From assembly GCA_036986135.1 (NCBI GenBank), contig BTQZ01000026.1, positions 1 through 35,309 of the forward strand: 35,309 bases of DNA. The letters run 5' to 3'. Of this stretch, positions 23,792 to 31,840 are shown piece after piece. The position numbers were made by a program, and so were the translations under genes. Origin of the DNA: JADFRG01 sp036986135. GTDB taxonomy: Bacteria > Chloroflexota > Anaerolineae > Anaerolineales > E44-bin32. The notes beneath the pieces were generated by a model, which ran no database searches, was not told the origin of the DNA, and was given only the letters and a program-made list of their open reading frames with translations. Within the stretch, counting starts at the first letter, position 1; each line of letters begins with the position of its first letter.

Positions 23792-25120
23792 TCACTCCAA
23801 CGGCCTCCATTCTTCCCCTTCCTGGGTGGGCACAGGTACGGCTTGGTTGCGTGAAGTGCTTCGCATCCAGGCCGACCAGAGCAGGGCCGGAATCAGACTG
23901 GCCGCGGCCATCCACCACATCAACCCGCCCAGGCCGACCGGTGTGACGTCCAGCAGCCATCCCCCGATCGCTGCGCCGATCGCACTGCCCAGCGTGAAAA
24001 CTGCGATCTCCACTGCGAACACGCGCCCTTGGTAATTCTCGGGCACAAGCTGGTATAGCAGTTGAGTGGTAAAGACCCATATCGCGCCCACCGCGAACGT
24101 GCGAAGGAACATGCCCAGCAACACCGTCTCGAAGCTCGTGAGCTGCGCGGAGATGACCAGCCCCAGCGCGGCGAGTAGATACATTGGGGGCAAGATCCGT
24201 CGCAGAGCGCGCTCACGGTCTCCAGTGATCCGCCGGGATAGAATGGGGCCGACACCGGTGCCGAGGCCGACGACGGCGAACAGGATCCCCAGGCTTGTGG
24301 CTCCGCCCTCGCCAATCACAAAGATCGTGTCTGAGATCCGAACCATCACGACGTTGATGGCTCCCCCCGCGATCAAGAGCCCCAGCGCGGCCTTGTGGAG
24401 TGTGATGAACAGGATGTCCACTTCGCGCTTCAGATATCGAAAGCCATCCAAATACTCGCCTACTATCGCACGCATATCGGTTTCCTGTCCGATGGCCAGT
24501 TTCTGATAGCGAACCCCGCTGATCAGCACGGCGGAAATAACAAAGGTCAGGCCGTCCACGGCGAACGCCTGATAGATGCCCCACTGGCCCGCTGCAAAAC
24601 CCCCTAGCGCCGAACCCACGGCCAGCATCACGGACCATGTGGTTGAGCTCAGCGCGTTGGCGGCACCGAGCTCGCGTCTAGAAACAATGTCCGCCAGGAT
24701 CGCGGTCCGGGTGGGGAAGAAGATTCCACTGATGGCCATGAGTAGCGCAGTCAACGCGTAAAGGAGCCAGACCTGCTCCGGACCGCGCACAAGCAGGAAT
24801 CCAAAAGCCACAATGGCGCGAGTGATATCGGTAAGGATCAGCAGCCGCTTCCGGCTGTAGCGGTCGGCGGCCACACCGCCCACTTGAGTACCGACGAACT
24901 GCGCCAGCATCCGAATGACGAACAGTCCGCCGACCGCGAGACCTGATTGTGTCAGCTGCGCGATTAGCGCCGCGGAGCCAATGAGGCTAAACCAGTCCCC
25001 AAACAGGCTGATGATCTGGCCCGACCAGAGATAACGGAAGTCGACGTTGGCGCGGATGAGCTGCAGGTATCCGACGGGTCGACTCTGCTCTCGAGCCGCG
25101 TCGCTCTGCCTCGAATCCAA
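23792..25120 (-). CDS. MFS transporter, MefA/DHA3-like
   Basis: A twelve-helix secondary transporter of about 442 residues. It has the loop 2-3 motif GGVAADRYSRKR (the MFS A-motif variant), the early FLWxGQxxSLFGDW-type helix 1 (WSGQIISLFGDWFSLIG), and FFPTRTAILADIV in the fourth and fifth helix region, all typical of the MefA-like macrolide efflux branch. I chose TTG 25120 because GGAGA lies just before it; a TTG at 25153 would overlap the upstream zincin gene by 32 nt. The stop falls inside a 7-bp hairpin (23780-23798). The substrate is unknown. Confidence 0.85.
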   Translation of the reverse strand: MDSRQSDAAREQSRPVGYLQLIRANVDFRYLWSGQIISLFGDWFSLIGSAALIAQLTQSGLAVGGLFVIRMLAQFVGTQVGGVAADRYSRKRLLILTDITRAIVAFGFLLVRGPEQVWLLYALTALLMAISGIFFPTRTAILADIVSRRELGAANALSSTTWSVMLAVGSALGGFAAGQWGIYQAFAVDGLTFVISAVLISGVRYQKLAIGQETDMRAIVGEYLDGFRYLKREVDILFITLHKAALGLLIAGGAINVVMVRISDTIFVIGEGGATSLGILFAVVGLGTGVGPILSRRITGDRERALRRILPPMYLLAALGLVISAQLTSFETVLLGMFLRTFAVGAIWVFTTQLLYQLVPENYQGRVFAVEIAVFTLGSAIGAAIGGWLLDVTPVGLGGLMWWMAAASLIPALLWSAWMRSTSRNQAVPVPTQEGEEWRPLE

Positions 25121-25121
25121 A

Positions 25122-25898
25122 CTAGTCTCCGACCTCGAGCTCGTCTTCGGCAATCACTTTGGGCTGTCCCATCGCGGCAAGCTTCCGTATGTGTTCTATG
25201 GTTTGACCCTCAAAGCCGATTACCTCCAGCCAGTGAGCCCAACGCTGTGAGGGAATTCTTCGACCGGGCGTGCGGGCCTCCGCCCGATAGTTCTGCCGGT
25301 AGATTGAGTTGTCCTTGTACCGTTTCACCACCGCTCGAGTGGCATTCAGAGCGTCCTTTCCTGTCACCGTCGCCAGCCAATTCGACAGTTGCCGAATCTT
25401 CGTACGCTCGTGCTCCCGAAGCAGGTCGATCTCCACACTGGCTCCGACGACGTACGCCAGAACCTCCATATAGTTCGTCGAATCTCCAATCCACCTCCTG
25501 GAGAGGGAAGGCCGGAACCCGCCGCTGGGCCAGAATTCTGGGTCGCCGAGCTCTCGCTGCAGGACATGTACCATTTCATGGGCGATGAGCGCTACCCGCG
25601 CGGGCGACCTAGTCTGCCCCGCATCGCGGTAGCTTGTATCGAGCACGATCATGCGCCGCCAAGGAGTCGCTCCGCTCCCGCGCGTAGGCAGGTAAACCAC
25701 CCGCACGTTAAAGGCCTGGATGAGGCGGGCCACATCGCTGCCAGCGGGAGAGACTGGTTTGCCGCTGCTCTGTTGAGCGCTCATCGCTTCCAGGCTCGGC
25801 GTGAGTGGACCGATCTCTCCGGGGCGCTGGGTGGCCAGCCGGATGCCGGCAATCGAGCTCAAGAGCGAGATGATGCTTCTCTTCTCCTCCAGACACAT
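25122..25898 (-). CDS. Putative zincin metallopeptidase-like protein
   Basis: The 258-residue soluble protein has the zinc motif HEMVH (H107, E108, H111) in ALIAHEMVHVLQ, and NYMEVLAYVVGA offers E145 as a third ligand, a gluzincin-like layout similar to DUF4157-type domains. A basic C-terminal part (about 160-235) follows. There is no signal peptide or membrane segment. It abuts the MFS gene. The ATG at 25898 lies inside a strong hairpin, so the true start may be elsewhere. GGAGGAG lies shortly after this ATG but no good start codon follows at normal spacing. Peptidase activity is inferred from the motif only. Confidence 0.65.
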   Translation of the reverse strand: MCLEEKRSIISLLSSIAGIRLATQRPGEIGPLTPSLEAMSAQQSSGKPVSPAGSDVARLIQAFNVRVVYLPTRGSGATPWRRMIVLDTSYRDAGQTRSPARVALIAHEMVHVLQRELGDPEFWPSGGFRPSLSRRWIGDSTNYMEVLAYVVGASVEIDLLREHERTKIRQLSNWLATVTGKDALNATRAVVKRYKDNSIYRQNYRAEARTPGRRIPSQRWAHWLEVIGFEGQTIEHIRKLAAMGQPKVIAEDELEVGD

Positions 25899-25929
25899 CG
25901 GCCCGACTTCTCAGGAAGTCGGGCCGATG
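25896..25929. terminator. Perfect 15-bp hairpin between DUF4013 and zincin genes
   Basis: CATCGGCCCGACTTC (25896-25910) pairs exactly with GAAGTCGGGCCGATG (25915-25929) across TCAG. It lies 20 nt after the DUF4013 stop. The minus strand continues TGTCTGGAGG, with no T-run, so termination may be partial. It also contains the annotated ATG of the zincin. Confidence 0.55.
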
Positions 25930-25948
25930 AAATTACGCAGCCTGCCCT

Positions 25949-26596
25949 CTAGGCTTCGGCGGTGCCTTCCAAATAAGCTTGCCCCAATAGGTGGCCTTCC
26001 ACAGCCAGCGCGTAGGCCGTGGTCAGGAACACTCCCACCAGGCAGAGGATACTGCCCAGCGAAGCGATGAAGCCGGCCACGATATATCCGAGCAGCACGA
26101 TCAAATAGGCGCCGGGTGCATTGCTCACTAACTTCCAAAGTTCTCCGAAATTCAGCGCATCTCCGAGGCCGTCGGTCGACGCCAGCCGGCCGTAAGATGC
26201 GGGAAGAGCGAACATCAACGCGATGCCATAGATGAACGTGAAGCCGACGATACAAAACGTTACGAGGCTGATTATGACCGCGGCTGCGTCCCCATCGGCA
26301 GAACCGGCAATAGCCCAGAAGATGCCAACTGGGATCCACACTAATAGCAGGGGAATTGAGAAGACCAGGGCTGCCACCCAGGCCTTGAAACCCAAAGTCA
26401 GCAAGCCGCCAAAATCGCTCCAATCGGCCAGCACTTGCTCCTCCCCGTTGATCACCCTCCGACCGATCTCGATCGACCACCCTAGCAGTGCAAACCAGCC
26501 GATGATGGGAATGATGCTGATCAGCGCCGCAATCACGATTTTCTCTATCCACTTTTCGTCCTTAAACGGAAACGAAAACGCCAATCCGAGATCCAT
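25949..26596 (-). CDS. DUF4013 family membrane protein
   Basis: The 215-residue protein has about five to six hydrophobic segments and starts with the family's pattern of a short amphipathic segment (FSFPFKDEKWIEKI) before the first helix. GWSIEIGRRVINGEE and the DWSDFGGLLTLGFK stretch between the early helices are the conserved cytosolic part. AAAGGAGAGG precedes the ATG at good spacing, and TAGAAT at 26647-26642 on the minus strand is a possible -10. The function is unknown. Confidence 0.8.
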   Translation of the reverse strand: MDLGLAFSFPFKDEKWIEKIVIAALISIIPIIGWFALLGWSIEIGRRVINGEEQVLADWSDFGGLLTLGFKAWVAALVFSIPLLLVWIPVGIFWAIAGSADGDAAAVIISLVTFCIVGFTFIYGIALMFALPASYGRLASTDGLGDALNFGELWKLVSNAPGAYLIVLLGYIVAGFIASLGSILCLVGVFLTTAYALAVEGHLLGQAYLEGTAEA

Positions 26597-26753
26597 TGAT
26601 CCTCTCCTTTTACGCGCCCCCGACTGCGCTCGTGAGGCCTCATTCTAACTCACTCCCCATATATTCGAATCTATCCGCCAGGCTCTGGAGTAGAGCCCGG
26701 CAGAGTATGGTACTCTAGTACTAGTCTCGCTTTGAAGGGGTCAAGAGGAGGGC

Positions 26754-28913
26754 GTGAAGGTCCCCCTGTGGAGTCCAGCCGGCGCCCTGTCGCTTGCTGG
26801 GCTTTTAATTTTCCTCGTCTTGCCTCTCGCTTCCTCGGCCGAGGGTCCTCAAGAAACGCCTGCAATCTCGCCGGCTATCCCGACCCTGTCATCTGCCGCC
26901 GCGAATCCATCGGAGACGGCCCTTGTGGAGAGCCTCACCCCCACAGCAGCGGAGACTCCAACTCCTACAGAGAGCCTTGTTTCCACTCCGACGGAGACTT
27001 CAATCCCGGCGAGTAGCCCATCTCCAACATCATCAGTGACCACCACCCCAACGACCTCTGCGACGACTCCGGTCCCGACGGCCTCAGCTACTGCGACCCT
27101 GACACCTCCGTCTGTAAGCGCAAGTCCCTCGAGTTCGCCGTCGTCGTCCCCTACCGTATCCTCGTCCCTCACCGCTGAATTGACCCCTTCAGTGACACCG
27201 TCAGTCTCAACCACTCCGCCCAGCTTGACCCCTACCGCGGGCGCCTCACCCCTCCCTCCCCCCACTGCCTATCCTCCTCGGTCCGTTCTTATCAATGAGC
27301 TGGCATGGGCAGGTACGGTGGCCTCGTCATCCGACGAGTGGATTGAGCTTCAGAACCAGACCGCCTCCGCCATCGACCTTGACGGATGGCGTCTCACCGA
27401 CGGCGGCGATATCAACGTAGTACTCGGCGGGACGATCCCGCCGTTCAGCTACTTCCTGTTGGAACGTACGGACGACACAACCATCGTGGACATCTCCGCG
27501 GATCAAATCTACACGGGCTCACTGGCTAACGGCGGCGAGCGTGTGGAATTGCTGGACCCATCGGGAGCTGTGGTGGATACGGCAAATGCAGACGGTGGCG
27601 GATGGCCGGCCGGTGACGCGGGCTCGAGCAGGAGCATGGAGCGTCGAGGGGGGACCGATATCGCGGGCAACTGGGGTACTTTCACCGGAATCGGGGGTGT
27701 CGGCCACGACGTTACGGGCAACCCCATTGCGGGTACTCCCCGCCGGCTGAACTCCATCCTCATTGCGACGGCGACCCCTACTGCGTTCATCGAACCCACT
27801 GACATTCCACCCCAGGCAGTACTGATCAACGAGATCGCGTGGTCCGGCACAACGGCCTCCCCCAGCGACGAATGGATCGAGCTTCACAACCCAGGAGCCC
27901 TCAATATCCCGCTGACAGGCTGGGTTCTGACGGATGGGGCCGACATCTCGATCTCGCTGTCAGGCACGCTCCCCGCATACAGCTTCTATCTGCTTGAGCG
28001 GACGGACGACTCAACGGTCTCGGACATTGCCGCGGACGGAATCTACACCGGCTCGCTGAGGGATGCCGGGGAGGTGCTGCAGCTCCTCGGACCTGCGGGC
28101 GAGCTGGTGGACTCGGCGAATTCCTCGGGGGGCGGTTGGCCAGCCGGTCGCTCCTCGCCGAAGGCCAGCATGGAACGCCGCGGCGGCGGTGACTCACCTG
28201 GGAATTGGGGAAGTTACACCGGCTATAACGGAAATGGCCTGGATGCCTCAGGGGATCCAATCCGCGGGACACCGCGGCGGACGAACTCCCTGTTCTTCCC
28301 CACCCCGACCCCCACCGGTATCCCCAGCAGGGTGGTGATCAACGAGGTGCTGATCCGGCCACGGCACGATTGGGAGGGCACCGGCGGGGTCACAACGGGA
28401 GATGAATTTATCGAGCTCTACAACGCCGGCCCACTTCCGGTCTTCTTAAAGGGCTGGTGGCTCGATGATGTGGCCAGCGGCGGCTCCAAGCCGTACGATT
28501 TGCCGGGCGTGACCCTCTCCCCCAGGGGCTACGCAGTATTCTTCCGCACGAAGAGCAAGATTGCCTTGAACGATAGCGGTGACACCGTCCGCCTGTTGGC
28601 GCCTGACGGACGAACGATCGATCAGATCAGCTATCTCAGGATCCGCGCTGCCAACCTCTCGTACGGACGACTGCCCGATGGGTCGGATAACATGCGATAC
28701 GGTCTCTGGCCCACGCCAAGAATGCCCAACCTGCTCTTCGAAGAGCCGGCGCCTCGCTTGGTGTCGCGCTTCTACTTTGGCCTTCCCTGCACCGGGCAAT
28801 CCCTGACGCTTCTTACCCGAGCCACTCGTTTTCCCGCGCAGGCGGCGTGGTTGCGAGAACTGTATTTCGTTGGATGCGAGATTCGGGGTCTAGCGATCGG
28901 CGAGGGCGCGTAG
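26754..28913 (+). CDS. Secreted protein with three lamin-tail (LTD) domains
   Basis: The 719 residues start with a signal peptide (about 1-29, ending LASSAEG), then a Ser/Thr/Pro low-complexity linker (about 33-172), and three lamin-tail domains beginning near residues 177, 355 and 525 (VLINELAWAG, VLINEIAWSG and VVINEVLIRP). The first two are close duplicates, sharing DEWIEL, LLERTDD and GGGWPAG. The third is more divergent. The tail (about 655-719) is unlike the rest and carries two cysteines. Bacterial LTD proteins are extracellular, possibly binding surfaces or nucleic acid. The start is GTG, with GAGGAGG very close (2-3 nt), so the start is not certain. The 3' end overlaps otsAB tail-to-tail by 24 nt. 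Confidence 0.85.
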   Translation: MKVPLWSPAGALSLAGLLIFLVLPLASSAEGPQETPAISPAIPTLSSAAANPSETALVESLTPTAAETPTPTESLVSTPTETSIPASSPSPTSSVTTTPTTSATTPVPTASATATLTPPSVSASPSSSPSSSPTVSSSLTAELTPSVTPSVSTTPPSLTPTAGASPLPPPTAYPPRSVLINELAWAGTVASSSDEWIELQNQTASAIDLDGWRLTDGGDINVVLGGTIPPFSYFLLERTDDTTIVDISADQIYTGSLANGGERVELLDPSGAVVDTANADGGGWPAGDAGSSRSMERRGGTDIAGNWGTFTGIGGVGHDVTGNPIAGTPRRLNSILIATATPTAFIEPTDIPPQAVLINEIAWSGTTASPSDEWIELHNPGALNIPLTGWVLTDGADISISLSGTLPAYSFYLLERTDDSTVSDIAADGIYTGSLRDAGEVLQLLGPAGELVDSANSSGGGWPAGRSSPKASMERRGGGDSPGNWGSYTGYNGNGLDASGDPIRGTPRRTNSLFFPTPTPTGIPSRVVINEVLIRPRHDWEGTGGVTTGDEFIELYNAGPLPVFLKGWWLDDVASGGSKPYDLPGVTLSPRGYAVFFRTKSKIALNDSGDTVRLLAPDGRTIDQISYLRIRAANLSYGRLPDGSDNMRYGLWPTPRMPNLLFEEPAPRLVSRFYFGLPCTGQSLTLLTRATRFPAQAAWLRELYFVGCEIRGLAIGEGA

Positions 28914-31091
28914 CAGGCGTCGGAACGCCGAGGGTCCTCTCAGGGAGTACTTGGCCGCCGAGCGGCGATCCACTCCGATCCGGATTGACCAGGCTCCATC
29001 CGGCATCACTTCAAACATCTCCTCGTCTGTAACGTCATCTCCGGTTGCGAGGATGAAGTCGTAAATTGAGTCGCCATCGAGCCAAATGCGGGCCGCACGG
29101 CCCTTGCCAATTCCGCTCTCTTTCACCTCAACCACCTTGCTGCCCTGCATGATCACCAGGGGAGTGTTTGCTACCACTCCTTCCAGGTTTTCCATGAGCT
29201 GCTTCGCGCGCAGCTCGCCTAGTTCCGGCTCGGCGCGTCGGTAATGCCAGGCCATCGAGGCGGTCTTCTCTTCCAGCATCGAGCCCGGAGTACGGTCGAC
29301 GTAGAGCTCAAGCAGGGGCCGAAGTTCGCCCTTCCAACCGTCGGCGGCCTCGGTGGTTTGCACACTCCACTTCGTGTCAGCCGCGCGCCGGATCTGGGCT
29401 CCATGTTCCGCCACAAGGTTTGCCCCGGTTCCCCCCAACCAATCCTGAAGCGTTTCGCGGTCCCTGCCACTGATAACCACCACGGTGTTCTTCTTATCCT
29501 CCACCAGGCGCTTGAGCAGTATCAGCAACTCCTCGTCCGGGGCGGCCTGCTCGGGCCGAGCGGCGAAGGGAACCATCGTTCCATCGTAGTCCAGCAGCAG
29601 GAGCCGCTGCCTGGTCGACCGGTAGGCTTGGAGCAGAAGCTCGATGCCGGCCGTGTCGAGTCGCACCTGGACCTGCTGCTTGGCGGGTGCGATTTCGGGA
29701 TCCAGTTCACCCAAGAAATCCTCCGCCCAACGCACCACATCGTACCGGCGCAGGCGTGCAAGCATGGGCGAATTCCTGGCCACCTGCTCGCTCTCTGACA
29801 TCGTCAGAGCATGCAGCAGAGCTTTGCTGATTTCCTCCGTATCGTGCGGGTTCACGATCAGGGCTTCGCCCAACTCCTCGGCCGCACCGGCCGTCTCACT
29901 AAGGATCAGCACTCCGGTGCCATCCGGATGCGCTGCGAGATATTCTTTGGCGACCAGGTTCATGCCATCGCGAAGCGGCGTGACCAGCGCCACATCTGCC
30001 GCGGCGTACAACGCGACGAGTCGGTCGAACGGCAGAAAACGATACATGTACCAGATGGGTACCCATCCCGGCTTGCCGTAGCGGCCATTGATGCGGCCGA
30101 CCGCTTCGTCGACCTCTTTCTTGAGCGCCTGATATTCCGGAACCCCGGTTCTCGAAGGAACCGCAAGCGAGATCAGCGTCACACGGCGGTGCCAATCTGG
30201 GTTACCACTCAGAAAGTGGTCGAAGGATTCCAATCGTTCCACGATGCCCTTCGTGAAGTCCAGGCGATCCACTGTCAGTACGATCTTGCGGTCCTGCGTT
30301 TCCTCCTGTAAATCCGCCAGCTCTTCACGGACTGCTTCAGTTTGCATGGCAGACTCAAATCCGTTCACGTCGACCCCGATCGGGAAGGTGTCAACGCTTA
30401 CCGCTCGATCGCCGACAATCACTCGGCCAAATTCTTGCTCCAGCCCCAGGAGTCGCAGCAGGCTGCTCAGGAAATGGCGCGCATAGCCATGACTGTGAAA
30501 ACCGATCAGATCGGCGCCGAGCAAACCCTGCAAGATTTCCTCGCGCCAGGGCAGCATGCGGAATAGCTCCGATGAGGGAAACGGGATGTGCAGGAAGAAG
30601 CCGATCTTCGCTTCGGGCAGCGCCTCACGCACAAGCTCCGGCAACATCATCAGGTGGTAATCGTGTATCCACAGCAGGTCTCCCGGATTTGCGAACTCGA
30701 GGATCTTGTCACGAAACCGGGCGTTGATCTCCTTGTAAGCGCTCCACTCTCGGGATTCGTAGTGGGCATTTTGGGGGAAATAGTGAAACAGTGGCCAGAT
30801 GGTGCCGTTCGAAAATCCCTCATAGTAGAGGTCGAAATCGGAGGGTGGTAGGAAGAGCGGCACGCTGCCATATTCCTTGACCAAGTGTCTCTCAATGCTC
30901 TGGCGATCCTTCTCGTCCCAGACCTGGACACCTGGCCATCCCAGCCAGAGCATTTCCCGCTGCTTCCTTACGGACTGCAAGCTCGTCGCCAGGCCCCCCG
31001 CGGCGGGATGATAGTTGAACCCGCTCTTGGTCCGTTCGACTTCAACCGGCAGTCGGTTTGAAACTACGATCAGTTTGGATTCTTTTGCCAA
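28890..31091 (-). CDS. Bifunctional trehalose-6-phosphate synthase/phosphatase
   Basis: The 733 residues fuse an OtsA-like GT20 synthase (about 1-465) to an OtsB-like HAD phosphatase (about 485-733). The synthase has VVSNRLPV (9-16), HDYHLMMLP, VDRLDFTKGI and TPLRDGMNLVAKEYLA. The phosphatase has the nucleophile motif DYDGT at 501-505, ISGRD and GDDVTDEEMF. Together they make trehalose from UDP-glucose and glucose-6-phosphate in the cytosol, a stress protectant route. The start is TTG at 31091 with a weak GAGAAG upstream. The gene lies 28 nt after the methyltransferase gene on the same strand. Confidence 0.93.
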   Translation of the reverse strand: MAKESKLIVVSNRLPVEVERTKSGFNYHPAAGGLATSLQSVRKQREMLWLGWPGVQVWDEKDRQSIERHLVKEYGSVPLFLPPSDFDLYYEGFSNGTIWPLFHYFPQNAHYESREWSAYKEINARFRDKILEFANPGDLLWIHDYHLMMLPELVREALPEAKIGFFLHIPFPSSELFRMLPWREEILQGLLGADLIGFHSHGYARHFLSSLLRLLGLEQEFGRVIVGDRAVSVDTFPIGVDVNGFESAMQTEAVREELADLQEETQDRKIVLTVDRLDFTKGIVERLESFDHFLSGNPDWHRRVTLISLAVPSRTGVPEYQALKKEVDEAVGRINGRYGKPGWVPIWYMYRFLPFDRLVALYAAADVALVTPLRDGMNLVAKEYLAAHPDGTGVLILSETAGAAEELGEALIVNPHDTEEISKALLHALTMSESEQVARNSPMLARLRRYDVVRWAEDFLGELDPEIAPAKQQVQVRLDTAGIELLLQAYRSTRQRLLLLDYDGTMVPFAARPEQAAPDEELLILLKRLVEDKKNTVVVISGRDRETLQDWLGGTGANLVAEHGAQIRRAADTKWSVQTTEAADGWKGELRPLLELYVDRTPGSMLEEKTASMAWHYRRAEPELGELRAKQLMENLEGVVANTPLVIMQGSKVVEVKESGIGKGRAARIWLDGDSIYDFILATGDDVTDEEMFEVMPDGAWSIRIGVDRRSAAKYSLRGPSAFRRLLRALADR

Positions 31092-31119
31092 GATCGATCT
31101 TCTCAGTCCCAGCTAGCAC

Positions 31120-31563
31120 TCACAGCCATCGCCGAACACTTCGCTTGTATTCCAGGTATTCGTCTCCAATTTGCTGCTCCAAGTAGCGCTCTTCGCGGCG
31201 GACGATCCTAATATCAATGTAAACCATGAGCGGGACAAGCGCGAGGATGATCCACAGATTGTTCAGCAGAAGTGCAACACCCAGATCGAAAATCGCAAAT
31301 GACAAATAGAGCGGGTTCCGCGTTCGGGCAAAGGGTCCATCCGTGACGATCGCCTGGGTGGGTTCGCGCGGATCGGGTTGTTCGCCGGCGCGCAGCATGG
31401 TTCTAAACGCCCAGATGGCAAAGGCTCCGCTGCCTAGGGCCGCTAGCAGGCCGAGAACGTCGCCGATCTTGGCCTCTGCGAAGATCGCAAGCGGCCACAG
31501 GAGGTTCAGGACCACTCCGATCACCAGTGCGCCAAAAAAGACTAGCGGCGGGGGCACCTTCAT
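31120..31563 (-). CDS. Isoprenylcysteine carboxyl methyltransferase-like membrane protein
   Basis: The protein is about 147 residues from the chosen ATG (31563, preceded by AAGGG). An earlier ATG at 31599 would add 12. It has about four membrane segments, the GPFARTRNPLYLS motif, and the C-terminal EERYLEQQIGDEYLEYKRSVRRW segment, which form the SAM-binding part of ICMT/PEMT-like enzymes. In bacteria these small proteins methylate unknown lipids or small molecules. It precedes otsAB by 28 nt and is probably co-transcribed with it. Confidence 0.85.
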   Translation of the reverse strand: MKVPPPLVFFGALVIGVVLNLLWPLAIFAEAKIGDVLGLLAALGSGAFAIWAFRTMLRAGEQPDPREPTQAIVTDGPFARTRNPLYLSFAIFDLGVALLLNNLWIILALVPLMVYIDIRIVRREERYLEQQIGDEYLEYKRSVRRWL

Positions 31564-31840
31564 TAATCTACCCTTTTCCGATTTCCGTGTTTGGGTCATC
31601 TCAAATCTCCGCGCGTGGCTGCGTCAGCAGCGATGCTCGTATATTACCAACCCTTGGCACGAAAGGCACCGTCGCGTTGCGAGTCTCCTCGTTGGCGGCC
31701 GATCCGTCTATGAGCTCTGTTTCGGGGAGAGCAGGAAGTCGAGCACGGTTCGTTCCTGTTGGGGTTCTTGGCCATCCCGTGACCGAAGAGTGGTTTCGTT
31801 CGATCGATGCCAACTGTAGAATCCCTATCGCGAGAAGCAA
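31564..31840. other. Divergent intergenic region
   Basis: This gap separates the methyltransferase gene (minus) from the glycosyltransferase gene (plus) and must hold promoters for both. I see no strong -35/-10 pair, palindrome or small gene in it. Confidence 0.4.

Noticed and set aside
26849..27265. Minus-strand frame opposite the LTD gene linker
   Set aside because: A Val/Gly-rich mirror of the Ser/Thr/Pro repeat; low complexity and no initiation signals.
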